Shown here piece after piece: positions 33,775 to 41,660 of a DNA stretch of 41,888 nt; positions within the stretch are counted from its first letter, which is position 1, and every line of letters starts with the position of its first letter. Under the pieces are notes generated by a model. The model did no database searches. It was not told the DNA's origin and was given only the letters and a program-made list of their open reading frames with translations. Location: NCBI GenBank assembly GCA_937921485.1, contig CAKZSV010000021.1, positions 1 to 41,888 on the forward strand, read 5' to 3'. Both the position numbers and the translations under genes were made by a program. This DNA comes from an uncultured bacterium (lineage in GTDB: Bacteria > Spirochaetota > UBA4802 > JAGODF01).

Positions 33775-35197
33775 TCATTTCTTTCCGCTTTTCTCTTCTT
33801 TTTCCATTTTTATTTTCACATCGTCAATAAATAGTATTGTAGAATACGCCGAATCGCCCACATCAGACAATACAAATGTGAGAGTAACAGGACCTTTAAT
33901 ATTGATATCTTTGATAACGAAATCCTTCCAGCCTGTAATCCCGTTATGGACATCACTGTCGGGAAAACCTTGGATTGCACCGTAAGGAAGAGAGTTCGTC
34001 TGATATCCTGCAATATTGATGGAAGATATCATATATACCTTGCTTTTTTCGGAGCCGCTCACCATAAGCAGAGCACTGTCGTCAAAAATTGATCCAACAT
34101 AGACATTGAATTCAGCAGAGGCAAGATTGTATTTAAAAGATATTTCTTTAATCGTTCCATCAATGGGGCCGCAGGTAAGCATACTGGTGGTACCCATGAG
34201 TGCATTATACCCGCTTATAATTTGACCTGTTGATAATGCAGCCATCACCTTGCCTTCCGGTGCAGTGATTGTTGTGTTAGATTGATATAAACCTCCATCG
34301 CCCTAGAAAATGAGACCAGCATGCTCTTTCTCAAATCCCAGGTTTTCTAAAAAATTGCCTTCAGAGGATAGTGATGCAGTTACTGAAAATTCATAATCGT
34401 TGCTTATGGTATTGCCGCCGTCATCTTGAAGTCCGTTTTTAATTAAAACACGGACTTCCGCATCTTTTTCGAATTCTTTTTGGGGAAAGTAGCTTATTAT
34501 GGCCATGCCATTGGAATTTGGCACAATGAAAATGGTGCCTGCTTTTGGTTTATTGTTTTCTTCCACAATAAAGTTTTCCGATACCGAAGGAAGATAGACG
34601 TGATCATTGAAAAAAACCATGATTGGTCCTTTCTGGCCGATAGCACTATAATTGCCAGGAATCACTTGCACGATGCCAGGTGGAATATGGTCGTATTTAT
34701 CGGTATAGTCGGTTACTCCCGCATTGCCGACATTTATGATTGTGCTTCCTCCCGCCGTTTGTGCTTCAAAAATCCTTTCTTCTTTACTTATAGTTTTCCG
34801 GTGTAATGAATACGGGTGCGCTTTTCAAAGAAGGCGAGATTTTGGTTCTACTAATGTTTTGGGGGTCGCCAGGACGAATCCAGGGACCCTTAAGCCCGGA
34901 TTTGCGGATGATCGGATTTTTCATTAGTTTTCGGATGGCTCTTCTGGCTTTTTTATAGCTTCCAAAATCTTGCAGGAGGGTAACGCGGGTAAATTCTTTA
35001 TTTTTCACCATGACTTTTTCGGTGAATGTTTTAAATCCGGCCTTTTCAAGTCGTTCAATAAAGCGCTCGGCATTTCCTTCAGCGATAAATGAGCCAATGC
35101 TGACATATACATGCGCGCTTTCGCCTTCAAAAGTGGACAAGGCGATTGACAGAATAATTAACAACATGTAATAAATTGTTTTGCGATAATAAGCCAT
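33775..35197 (-). pseudogene. Decayed exported protein: SPOR domain, Ig-like domain and C-terminal beta domain
   Basis: Three consecutive pieces make one gene. Piece 1 (35197-34784) has a signal peptide and an SPOR-like domain (HVYVSIGSFIAEGNAERFIE). A one-base frameshift near 34787 separates it from piece 2, which is open from about 34800 and has an SbsA-type Ig domain (IMVFFNDHVYLPS to ISNDYEFSVT). An in-frame TAG at 34303-34305 interrupts LIF-stop-GDGGLYQSNTTITAPEGK, and piece 3 continues in the same frame to 33775 with a beta domain (FKYNLASAEFNVYVGSIFDD, FIDDVKI). Intact, it would have about 470 residues and be secreted or envelope-bound. No Shine-Dalgarno sequence is seen before ATG 35197. 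Confidence 0.75.
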
Positions 35198-35276
35198 TTT
35201 GATAAAATTTGTAAATATCTATATATTTGTGATTCTAAAGATAATATGTATAATATATATAATGCGGGAGAATTCG

Positions 35277-35304
35277 TCAATCACGCAACGCGTTACGTGA
35301 TTGA
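35277..35304. promoter_or_regulatory. 28-bp near-perfect palindrome, candidate operator or terminator stem
   Basis: TCAATCACG, C, AACG, CGTT, A, CGTGATTGA form a palindrome with a single mismatched pair around an ACGCGT core. It lies about 120 bases beyond the protease-inhibitor pair and 80 bases before the decayed SPOR gene on the same strand. There is no U-tract after it on either strand, so an operator for a dimeric regulator is more likely than a terminator. Between it and 35197 the DNA is very AT-rich, with several TATAAT-like hexamers. Confidence 0.5.
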
Positions 35305-35426
35305 GCGATAAAAGCTTATTTCTGACTTTCGCAAGTGTAAAAATTGAGTTTTATCTTTGACCGGGCATAAGTACCCATTTGCGCAATATCTTACGGTGAA
35401 CATCAATCAGATGATGTATCGCCGTT

Positions 35427-35840
35427 TTATTCTTCGATTATCACGCGCACCTGATGCTGTTTTTCAGCCGTCGATTTTTTCTCCCACGTGCGTTTGTACG
35501 CAAAGGCAAGCTCTGCTTTTCCCGCTTCCTGTGCGGTAAATTGAAAAATCTGAAAATCGGCACTTCCGGGCCCGCCTTTGCCTTCAGGAATCTGCAGAGG
35601 ATTTCCCAGCTGTTTAAGAAGCGGTGATGATGTTTCCACCTGCCATCCGAAGCCCGTTCCCAGACGGGCCAGGAGTTTGACGCATAAGGTATCGCCCTTT
35701 TTGATGGAGATTTCTTTGCCGTGCATATCTTCGGTGACTATTTTTTTGCATGCGTTCAAATCGACCTCTGCTGTTTTACATGAAATTCCAGTGAGCATAA
35801 ACAAAAAGGAAAGGACCGTAAAGATTATTGCGTGTTTCAT
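35427..35840 (-). CDS. Chagasin-family cysteine protease inhibitor (I42), lipoprotein
   Basis: Inhibitor I42 proteins bind papain-like proteases tightly through three loops. In this 137-residue protein they are visible as GTGFGW (61-66), GKGGPGS (87-93) and KRTWE (116-120), corresponding to the family's NPTTGY, GxGG and RPW loops. The N-terminus is a signal peptide ending in GIS-Cys21, a relaxed spirochaetal-type lipobox, so it is probably membrane-anchored on the outer side of the inner membrane or in the outer membrane. GGAGG overlaps the stop codon of the upstream papain-like protease gene. The start is ATG 35840 (7 bases after GGAGG) or the adjacent ATG 35843. Translational coupling to the protease strongly suggests protection against it. 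Confidence 0.88.
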   Translation of the reverse strand: MKHAIIFTVLSFLFMLTGISCKTAEVDLNACKKIVTEDMHGKEISIKKGDTLCVKLLARLGTGFGWQVETSSPLLKQLGNPLQIPEGKGGPGSADFQIFQFTAQEAGKAELAFAYKRTWEKKSTAEKQHQVRVIIEE

Positions 35841-35851
35841 CATAAATCCTC

Positions 35852-37174
35852 CTATTTCTGCGTATCGGCGACAACCCATGCGGCGCCGAAACCGATTCCA
35901 TTGCACTGGTATTCAATCCACATGTAACCATTATCTCCCCAGTCTTTTCCCCAGGAGTTGCGGAGAAGCCATGCGCCTCTGCCTTTGGTGTCGTCCCATC
36001 CTTCAATGACCACCGCGTGGTTGACATCATTGGAACCAGCAAGCCTTGTGTGTTCATCAAAAACACCGCCGGTGTAGGCCTGAAATGCCGGTGTCACTTT
36101 GCAGGCGGTGGCAATGGGGCCGTACCGCACCAGCGCTTTTTTGATGTCGATGGGATGGGGTGTGCCTGCGTTTGGAACGACGTATGACCATGTCGCTACT
36201 TTATAGTTGCTTGGTGAAATGCCGCTGCACATACCGTCGCGGTTTTTGTATGGAATCATGTTTTCGAAAACCGCGCCGTTTTTCTGAAGCGATTCGAATG
36301 CCGAACCGTACCATCCGCCGTTGCAGCTTCCCGCGCGCCGTCCGGCACTATCCACCGCGCAATCAACGATGTGCTGTTCGGAGAAGTCATACTCCTTATT
36401 GGTCTGGATTTTATAGCTTGCTTCCAGAAGCGCGATGGTGGTAAACGCCCAGCAGCTCCCGCAGGTGTATTGATGGCGAATCGGGGTGACTTTCTTTTTA
36501 TCGCGCCAGTTAAATGCCGGAGAGGAAGGATCCGCCATGTAGCCTATCGGAAGATTGTCCTCTTCCTGGGGCGGTGCCACGCTGGGAACTTCTTCTTTTT
36601 TTTGCTTGTTATCGGCAATTTCCGTTTCTTCTTTTTTGGAAATCTGCTCATCTCCTGGAACAGTTTCCCAGTCATCGCCTAAAATCCGCCGGTTTTCCTC
36701 TCGCTTTACGGCAAGGTCGGTGGTTTTGGGGTCGGTGCGTTTTTTGGGAGGATTGAAATAGAATTCAGCTTCGTCAATTAAAAATGTAAACCCACCGCTT
36801 TGCACTTTTGCAGGGTGCGAGGCGCTTCTTTTCTTCGCAAGCGCAGAGAGTTCCGAGGATGCTGCTGATGAGCGAAGTTTTGCCTGATTTGCAAGACCAG
36901 AAGGCGCTTTCAGCCCGGTGATGTCCTCAATCTCATATTTAACTGCTTCTGTGATGCCTACCCTGAACTGCCAGTGATTCTCCTTAATTTGCCTGCGAAG
37001 GTCTTCTATTATTTTTTTTACTTCTGCGATATCCCTTTTGCTAATATTTCTCTGTTCTTCGACGGCCGATTTGAACGATTGCTTGAAGCTTGATTGCGGG
37101 GCAGATTCGCGGTAGGTGAGCAGAATCCCCGAAACGATAATCAACGCACTGCATAGCATGGAGTACTTCTTCAT
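35852..37174 (-). CDS. Papain-like cysteine protease (peptidase family C1), exported
   Basis: This is an exported endopeptidase of 440 residues. A signal peptide (1 to about 20) is followed by a long pro-region. Its [20 protein letters not shown] stretch (about 69-88) resembles the propeptide of bacterial C1 peptidases, and then comes a Lys/Glu-rich linker (about 145-205). The mature domain starts near 215 with catalytic Gln235, Cys241 (CGSCWAF), His386 (DVNHAVVI) and Asn406 (RNSWG), all present. AAGGAGG lies 6 bases before ATG 37174; the frame continues upstream to 37351 but that part is not protein-like. It forms a two-gene unit with the chagasin-type inhibitor 11 bases downstream and diverges from comM. 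Confidence 0.93.
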   Translation of the reverse strand: MKKYSMLCSALIIVSGILLTYRESAPQSSFKQSFKSAVEEQRNISKRDIAEVKKIIEDLRRQIKENHWQFRVGITEAVKYEIEDITGLKAPSGLANQAKLRSSAASSELSALAKKRSASHPAKVQSGGFTFLIDEAEFYFNPPKKRTDPKTTDLAVKREENRRILGDDWETVPGDEQISKKEETEIADNKQKKEEVPSVAPPQEEDNLPIGYMADPSSPAFNWRDKKKVTPIRHQYTCGSCWAFTTIALLEASYKIQTNKEYDFSEQHIVDCAVDSAGRRAGSCNGGWYGSAFESLQKNGAVFENMIPYKNRDGMCSGISPSNYKVATWSYVVPNAGTPHPIDIKKALVRYGPIATACKVTPAFQAYTGGVFDEHTRLAGSNDVNHAVVIEGWDDTKGRGAWLLRNSWGKDWGDNGYMWIEYQCNGIGFGAAWVVADTQK

Positions 37175-37368
37175 GACGTTCCTCCTTTTTATAATGATAT
37201 TATCGCATTGCTCGCAAGCTGGATTTCCCGCACTATAATCTGCCCCCGCTAAGTGCCATGCGACCTTTTCTGGTGCGACTGTTGTGATAACCCGCGTTTT
37301 ATTAAAAATATTACAGGAAGATGGGAAAGTCAAGTAAAAATAAATCTGCATTTTTTTTTGAAATCGGC

Positions 37369-37439
37369 AAAAAAAATTTATTATTCGGCATTTTTCATCG
37401 TATTAATGGGTAGAAGAGCATATTCAAAGGCGGTGAGTT
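37369..37439 (+). promoter_or_regulatory. comM leader containing the shared 25-base core
   Basis: The core at 37392-37416 (TTTT then CATCGTATTAATGGGTAG and AAG) is identical to 41612-41636 in front of the double ribbon-helix-helix gene at 41661. Similarity continues left through a poly-A/TTTATTAT stretch and right through TATTCAA to the ribosome site. The core ends 23 bases before the ATG (24 in the other copy). TATTAA inside the core could be a -10 element with a TTTATT-like -35 about 16-18 bases upstream. It may be a shared promoter or an RNA leader. Confidence 0.6.
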
Positions 37440-39008
37440 ATGGATGAGTGTGTGATGATGAAAGAAGAAAATCCTCTGGATGAGGGAGGCCGTCTTTCCG
37501 GTGCCATATCGCTTGCGATACACGGCATTCAGGCGCAGATTGTAGAGGTGGAAGTCGATATCATAAAAGGGCTCCCAGGATTTTCCATAGTGGGACTGCC
37601 CGATGTGACCATAAAAGAATCGAAAGACCGTATCCGTTCCGCACTCGAGAATTCCGGGTATGAATTTCCCCCAAAAAATTATGTGGTGAATCTGGCGCCG
37701 GCCGGTTTTAAAAAACAGGGCGCGAACTTCGATCTTCCCATCGCGCTGTCGATATTGCATGCCACCGGCCAGATCGATCCTGATCCGCGTATGATACCAA
37801 TGGTAGGTGAACTTGCTCTGGATGGTCGGGTGAAGCCGGTACGAGGGGTTATTTCAATGGCAATAGCGCTTTTCAGAGCCGGTTATCATGCAATTATCGT
37901 TCCATCTGAAAACAGGATGGAAGCGGCCGCCGTGGAAGGAATCAGCGTCTTTGAGGTTAGGACAATACATGATGTGGTGGCAGCCCTTGAAGGCAAAGCG
38001 ATGCCATTTACGGGTATCCCAGGCAGTGAGCATTCCGGAGATGGGGAACTCGATTTTGCAGATGTAAAGGGTCAGGAAACCGCGAAGCGCGCTATCGAAA
38101 TAGCTGCGGCGGGACATCATAATATCTTGCTCATCGGACCTCCCGGGGCGGGCAAAACAATGCTGGCGCGGCGCATTCCCGGTATTCTTCCGCTTCTCAC
38201 CAAAGAGCAGGCAATCGAAGTCACCATGGTGCACTCCGCGGCGGGGCTTCTGGCAGAAGGGCAGGGGCTGATTGAGAATCCACCGTTTCGAAGTCCCCAT
38301 CACACCGCCTCCGATGCCGCGCTGGTGGGAGGAGGGCGGATACCTTCCGTGGGAGAAATTTCCCTGGCGCATCGGGGCGTGCTTTTTCTTGATGAATTTG
38401 TTGAGTTTCGCTCCAATGTCTTGCAAACGCTTCGGCAGCCTCTCGAAAATAGCATGATCACCATATCCAGGGCGGGAGGTACTGTTACATTTCCCGCGGA
38501 TTTCATGATGGTAGCATCCAGCAATCCCTGTCAGTGCGGTTTCTATCTCGATCCGGAGGTGCGATGCACCTGCAGCCTTTCAAAAGTGAAAGGATATTTT
38601 GGGAAAATCGCGGGGCCCATCTTGGACCGAATTGATATTGAAGTCCTTCTTGGAAGAGTGCCGTATCATGATCTGATGTATGCCGGGACCGGAGAATCAT
38701 CGTGTCGTATCCGGGATCGCGTCATGCGCGCACGGGAGATTCAGGCACAGAGGTTTTCCGGGAGCAAAACGTCTTGCAATTCCCGCATGACGAATCGCGA
38801 GGTGCGGGAATATTGCCGCCTGGATGCAGACTCGGAAAAGCTTTTGGAAGCGGCGGTTAAAAAGATGAATCTGTCTGCGCGTGCGTTTTTTCGCATTTTA
38901 AAAGTGGCGCGGACGATTGCCGATTTGGGTGGAAGCGAGAATATACAGTCAGCGCATGTGCTGGAGTCAATATCCTATAAAAATTTGCACCGTCTGTATA
39001 ATTTATAA
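37440..39008 (+). CDS. comM: YifB/ComM family Mg-chelatase-like AAA+ ATPase
   Basis: In competent bacteria ComM is a hexameric helicase that drives branch migration during integration of incoming DNA; many non-competent species also carry it. The 522-residue protein has the N-terminal ChlI-like domain (GLPGFSIVGLPDVTIKESKDR, NLAPAGFKKQGANFDLPIA), an AAA+ core with Walker A GPPGAGKT near 235 and Walker B LFLDE, and a zinc-binding-like segment (NPCQCGFYLDPEVRCTCS) before the C-terminal helical domain. ATG 37440 follows GGTGAGTT; in-frame ATGs five and six codons later are alternatives. It is monocistronic, and its leader shares a conserved core with the gene at 41661. Confidence 0.93.
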   Translation: MDECVMMKEENPLDEGGRLSGAISLAIHGIQAQIVEVEVDIIKGLPGFSIVGLPDVTIKESKDRIRSALENSGYEFPPKNYVVNLAPAGFKKQGANFDLPIALSILHATGQIDPDPRMIPMVGELALDGRVKPVRGVISMAIALFRAGYHAIIVPSENRMEAAAVEGISVFEVRTIHDVVAALEGKAMPFTGIPGSEHSGDGELDFADVKGQETAKRAIEIAAAGHHNILLIGPPGAGKTMLARRIPGILPLLTKEQAIEVTMVHSAAGLLAEGQGLIENPPFRSPHHTASDAALVGGGRIPSVGEISLAHRGVLFLDEFVEFRSNVLQTLRQPLENSMITISRAGGTVTFPADFMMVASSNPCQCGFYLDPEVRCTCSLSKVKGYFGKIAGPILDRIDIEVLLGRVPYHDLMYAGTGESSCRIRDRVMRAREIQAQRFSGSKTSCNSRMTNREVREYCRLDADSEKLLEAAVKKMNLSARAFFRILKVARTIADLGGSENIQSAHVLESISYKNLHRLYNL

Positions 39009-39035
39009 CACGAGGCTTGAGTGTGTTGATATTCC

Positions 39036-39049
39036 TTTATAATTATAAA
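39036..39049. other. 14-bp perfect palindrome between convergent genes
   Basis: TTTATAATTATAAA lies 28 bases after the comM stop and 136 bases before the end of the convergent ribbon-helix-helix gene. It is too AT-rich to be a good terminator by itself; no other structure is evident in 39009-39184. Confidence 0.3.
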
Positions 39050-39184
39050 AGTGATTGTGAAAAGTCGTATACCCGGCACATTGAATGCACATACAATGCT
39101 TTCTCTGCACGAATGGGGAGAAGAAGCATACGTGTCCCTTCCGTGGATATGGCATCAGTAGGTGTATTGATACTTTGATTGGTT

Positions 39185-39670
39185 TTAGCGAGCAAATTCA
39201 GCGGCTAATAGCGCCGGATCACTGGGTAATCCCCACCAGATGTGAAACACCGTCGCTTCTTCTATACATTTATCGTAAATTGCACAGCTTTTGTAGGGAT
39301 AAGAATCCACTTCTTCATCGTACGCACCGCTTTCAATGCGCTCCACCAGTTCGGGCAAATAGGTCAATACCGCAATCGCGATCACATGCGAAATCGACCT
39401 TCTATAAAACCTCCGCATATCATTAAAATAATCATATTCCCTTTCATTAAGTTTTACCTTCACGCGGATTTTCGGTATTGGCATGCCGTCTTCATTCAGG
39501 CGCTTCTGATATTCAATTCTTCCATGTTCCCTTTCGTACTTTGCGTGATGCCGCATTGCGTAGCGCATAACCGCAATAATCAAATCAATCATCGCCCATC
39601 CGGTACGCTTTTCGGCTTCTTGGAGCATCATCAGCACTTCTTGTGTCATTATATAGGTTGTTTTTATCAT
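39185..39670 (-). CDS. Putative DNA-binding protein with two ribbon-helix-helix motifs, paralogue A
   Basis: This is a 161-residue soluble protein that I do not recognise as a named family. The N-terminus reads as strand-helix-helix (TTYIM, then EVLMMLQEAEKRTG, then DLIIAVMRYAM), and a second similar unit follows at about 68-110 (IRVKVKL, NEREYDYFNDMRRFY, SISHVIAIAVLTYL). Each unit looks like an Arc/MetJ/CopG motif, so one chain could form an intramolecular ribbon-helix-helix pair. A basic GRIEYQKR segment links them. The last 50 residues have no recognisable motif (FHIWWGLP). AAAGGAGG 7 bases before ATG 39670 fixes the start. A paralogue sits at 41661, about 35% identical by eye over the shared 72 residues. 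Confidence 0.65.
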   Translation of the reverse strand: MIKTTYIMTQEVLMMLQEAEKRTGWAMIDLIIAVMRYAMRHHAKYEREHGRIEYQKRLNEDGMPIPKIRVKVKLNEREYDYFNDMRRFYRRSISHVIAIAVLTYLPELVERIESGAYDEEVDSYPYKSCAIYDKCIEEATVFHIWWGLPSDPALLAAEFAR

Positions 39671-40230
39671 GGCCGGACCTCCTTTGTTAATGCACGCATT
39701 AGAACATTCTGTATCTCATAGCATCATGGATGTGAGAATATGCTTTGATAATATGAACAAGCTATATGTATGTATAGTATTTTTTCAAGAAAATTATTTT
39801 GTTTTGAAAAAAAATAATGAAATTAATAAATACGATAAATTCAGATATTGGCAATGTGAGGATGTGCATTTAACATGCACTAAGATTATATAATGTTAAT
39901 AAATACTGTTGTAAAAATGCAACATGCAATATCAAAATTCCAACATTGGAAATCATCGAACGTAACAAACAGGAATTTGTATAAACAAATATTTTATTAT
40001 GACTGATAAAATTTAATTTTTTTCAATACTACGGGGTTACCATGATTTTTGTAAGTAAACAAATTATTGATTGTGATATGCAAAGGGAGTGAGTTTCATA
40101 TTTTTTTATTTATTCTCAATAAAAAATAAAGATAACAATACCTCGTACGCAATATTGGCACGGTATTTGCTCATTACCCTGCTAAATCGGTTATTAAACG
40201 AAACGTACCCGAATTTATAGGAGGTCATAC
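39671..40230. other. Long AT-rich intergenic region with a sigma-54 promoter at its right end
   Basis: No convincing gene is seen in these 560 bases. Short open frames (for example 39669-39893 plus, or a 16-codon frame from ATG 40041) have strongly AT-biased, low-complexity translations. The stretch 39720-40130 is very AT-rich and holds small repeats such as CCAACATTGG (about 39942-39951). It is a fitting place for activator sites of the sigma-54 promoter at 40155-40171, but I could not identify paired enhancer elements. Confidence 0.5.
40155..40171 (+). promoter_or_regulatory. Sigma-54 (RpoN) promoter
   Basis: TTGGCACG, GTAT, TTGCT matches the -24/-12 consensus (YTGGCACG-N4-TTGCW) at every position, with GG and GC exactly 10 bases apart. 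Transcription should start near 40182, giving a leader of about 49 bases that carries GGAGG before the ATG at 40231. Such promoters need an ATP-driven enhancer-binding protein; none is encoded in this window. Confidence 0.85.
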
Positions 40231-40428
40231 ATGAAAACGTGTAAAGATTGCATCAACAAGGAAATTTGCGGCAGGAACAATGCGGTGAATTGCGAACACT
40301 ATGACATACCGCTCACCCGCAGCGAAATCCTGGCGATGCTCGGCACTGCCAAGAATGAAAACCCGGCGGTGGTATCTTCATTATTGAGCGCGGTGAAGAG
40401 AACCTATCGTATCAATCTTGCATACTGA
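40231..40428 (+). CDS. Small cysteine-rich protein under sigma-54 control
   Basis: This is a 65-residue protein with four cysteines in the N-terminal third (Cys4, Cys7, Cys13, Cys21) and His23, spaced CxxC-x5-C-x7-CxH, suited to bind zinc or an iron-sulfur cluster. The rest is a predicted helical segment (LTRSEILAMLGTAK, VVSSLLSAVKRTY) without a signal peptide. Function is unknown; similar short CxxC proteins occur in phages and many bacteria. The gene is clearly real: a consensus sigma-54 promoter, GGAGG 6 bases before the ATG, and a strong intrinsic terminator right after it. It is monocistronic. Confidence 0.85.
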   Translation: MKTCKDCINKEICGRNNAVNCEHYDIPLTRSEILAMLGTAKNENPAVVSSLLSAVKRTYRINLAY

Positions 40429-40474
40429 GATTTTTACTTCAAAACTGAGTAAGGGCGAGGTAATTATCGTAATT

Positions 40475-40503
40475 AAAGGAACGGGTAAATCCCGTTCCTT
40501 TTT
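40475..40503 (+). terminator. Intrinsic terminator of the cysteine-rich protein gene
   Basis: AAAGGAACGGG and CCCGTTCCTTT form an 11-bp perfect stem with a 5-base TAAAT loop and a T-run, 46 bases after the stop codon. The flanking A-run and T-run would allow it to work in both directions. Confidence 0.9.
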
Positions 40504-40549
40504 GCTGTTTATATAATGCAATCATGCCTTCTTCTATTATAAGGGTAAA

Positions 40550-40577
40550 AAGAAACCCGCATAAATGCGGGTTTCTT
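40550..40577 (-). terminator. Intrinsic terminator of the lipase gene
   Basis: AAGAAACCCGCAT and ATGCGGGTTTCTT form a 13-bp perfect stem with a 2-base loop, 25 bases after the lipase stop codon. On the minus strand it is followed by TTTTACCC, a fair U-tract. Two strong terminators thus isolate the convergent genes. Confidence 0.85.
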
Positions 40578-40602
40578 AACAACAAGGAGGCATTAAAGAT
40601 GA

Positions 40603-41457
40603 TTATGGGCACCACGAAGCTGCCTGTGTTGCCACGCTTGCTTCGCGGACGAGCTCATAGTGATCATAGCTCCAGAAGAATTTCACGTCTGCAGAATCAT
40701 TGTGGTTATCGATTCCGTCAAGGCGCGCCGACTGATGAGATACCGCGCCGTCATTGTCGCCTTCTTGAGCGAGGAGAAGCGGCCAGCCTACAAATAATTC
40801 TCCTGCCCATCCCCAGCAATCCCAGCCGTCGCCATCGCCCACAATTTGCTTCAGCGTTCGTCCTCCGGCAAGCGGGGTGCTGTTGGGCGGATAGGCCACA
40901 TTAAAGGTGCCGTTTACCCATGAGGGTTTAAGATTCTCTACCGCTGCATCCGCGCCGATGAAAAAGTCAATCCAGTCTCCCTCATAGGCAAGTGCTGATC
41001 CATGATGCGGAGTGCCCAGCGTAACAAAACCAGCGATTGTGTACGGATATGCCCATGCATAACGGCGTTCGACAAGCCCTCCCATGCTGTGCGCGATGAG
41101 ATTGAAAATTGAGCTTAAACCATAAGAATTTTGCAGAAGCACAATCTTTGTGCGCATGAGGTTTTTCTGAACTTCGACGGAATCATCGCCTGCGGAGAAA
41201 TCATTTTCACCGCAGAAGTATATCACACGCCCATTGATGGTTCTGGTCCAGACGCGGGTGGATTCGTTGGTGAAAATGACGTATACATTACCCGAACCCC
41301 AGATTGAAGCTACCTGATTCAAAAACGCATCGCTCCATTGGTGTTTGTTGGTGAGGCCGTGAAGAAGAACGAGATCGTAGGTTTTTGCCATTGCGACAAC
41401 TGAGAAAGAAAAAATGAAGAGCATAAGTGTAATTGAAACCAGTATTGATCTTTTCAT
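40603..41457 (-). CDS. Secreted lipase-like alpha/beta hydrolase
   Basis: This is an exported 284-residue hydrolase. The signal peptide is residues 1-24 with an AMA cleavage site. The mature protein begins with the oxyanion segment LVLLHGLTNKHQWSD. The nucleophile elbow is AHSMGG with Ser124, followed by LGTPHHGSALA as in bacterial triacylglycerol lipases and esterases. The acid is probably the Asp in GDNDGAVSHQSARL and the catalytic His the one in SYDHYELV. The substrate is unknown. GGAGG 8 bases before ATG 41457 fixes the start. A TetR-type inverted repeat lies 43 bases upstream, and the gene ends at its own terminator. Confidence 0.88.
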   Translation of the reverse strand: MKRSILVSITLMLFIFSFSVVAMAKTYDLVLLHGLTNKHQWSDAFLNQVASIWGSGNVYVIFTNESTRVWTRTINGRVIYFCGENDFSAGDDSVEVQKNLMRTKIVLLQNSYGLSSIFNLIAHSMGGLVERRYAWAYPYTIAGFVTLGTPHHGSALAYEGDWIDFFIGADAAVENLKPSWVNGTFNVAYPPNSTPLAGGRTLKQIVGDGDGWDCWGWAGELFVGWPLLLAQEGDNDGAVSHQSARLDGIDNHNDSADVKFFWSYDHYELVREASVATQAASWCP

Positions 41458-41499
41458 AAATACCACCTCCCGGAAATGGAAGAATTAAGACTAATAATC

Positions 41500-41517
41500 A
41501 AACCGTCCGTCCGGTTT
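41500..41517. promoter_or_regulatory. Candidate operator upstream of the lipase gene
   Basis: AAACCG, TCCGTC, CGGTTT is an inverted repeat with 6-bp perfect arms in the divergent region between the lipase and the gene at 41661. The ACCG/CGGT arms with a GC-rich centre resemble operators of TetR-family repressors. No regulator gene is visible in the window. Confidence 0.4.
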
Positions 41518-41589
41518 AATTATCGGTTATAATATATCAAAAATATTATTGTATGATAAGATGTATAAAAATTTTTTTATGATAGTTAT

Positions 41590-41660
41590 AAAAAAATTTT
41601 TATTATACGCATTTTCATCGTATTAATGGGTAGAAGGATATTTTATTCAAGGAGGAAGCT
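41590..41660 (+). promoter_or_regulatory. Leader of the double ribbon-helix-helix gene with the shared 25-base core
   Basis: This is the second copy of the comM leader: identical core 41612-41636, preceded by the same poly-A and TTTATTAT-like stretch and followed by TATTTTATTCAAGGAGG. The core ends 24 bases before the ATG. Preservation of sequence and spacing in front of an unrelated gene argues for a shared promoter or regulatory RNA element. Confidence 0.6.

Noticed and set aside
34303..34305. TAG could be recoded (readthrough or pyrrolysine-like) in the SPOR/Ig protein
   Set aside because: A frameshift in the same gene and another in its neighbour make decay or sequencing error the simpler explanation; no stop-codon context signal is visible.
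39085..39426. Plus-strand open frame of 113 codons with several Cys and His
   Set aside because: Most of it is antisense to the ribbon-helix-helix gene, which has a far better ribosome site and protein-like composition.
40583..40700. Strong AAGGAGG followed by ATG on the plus strand at about 40600, just after the lipase terminator
   Set aside because: The resulting frame runs antisense through the lipase gene with an Arg-rich, unlikely translation and no promoter; the ribosome-site match is probably chance.
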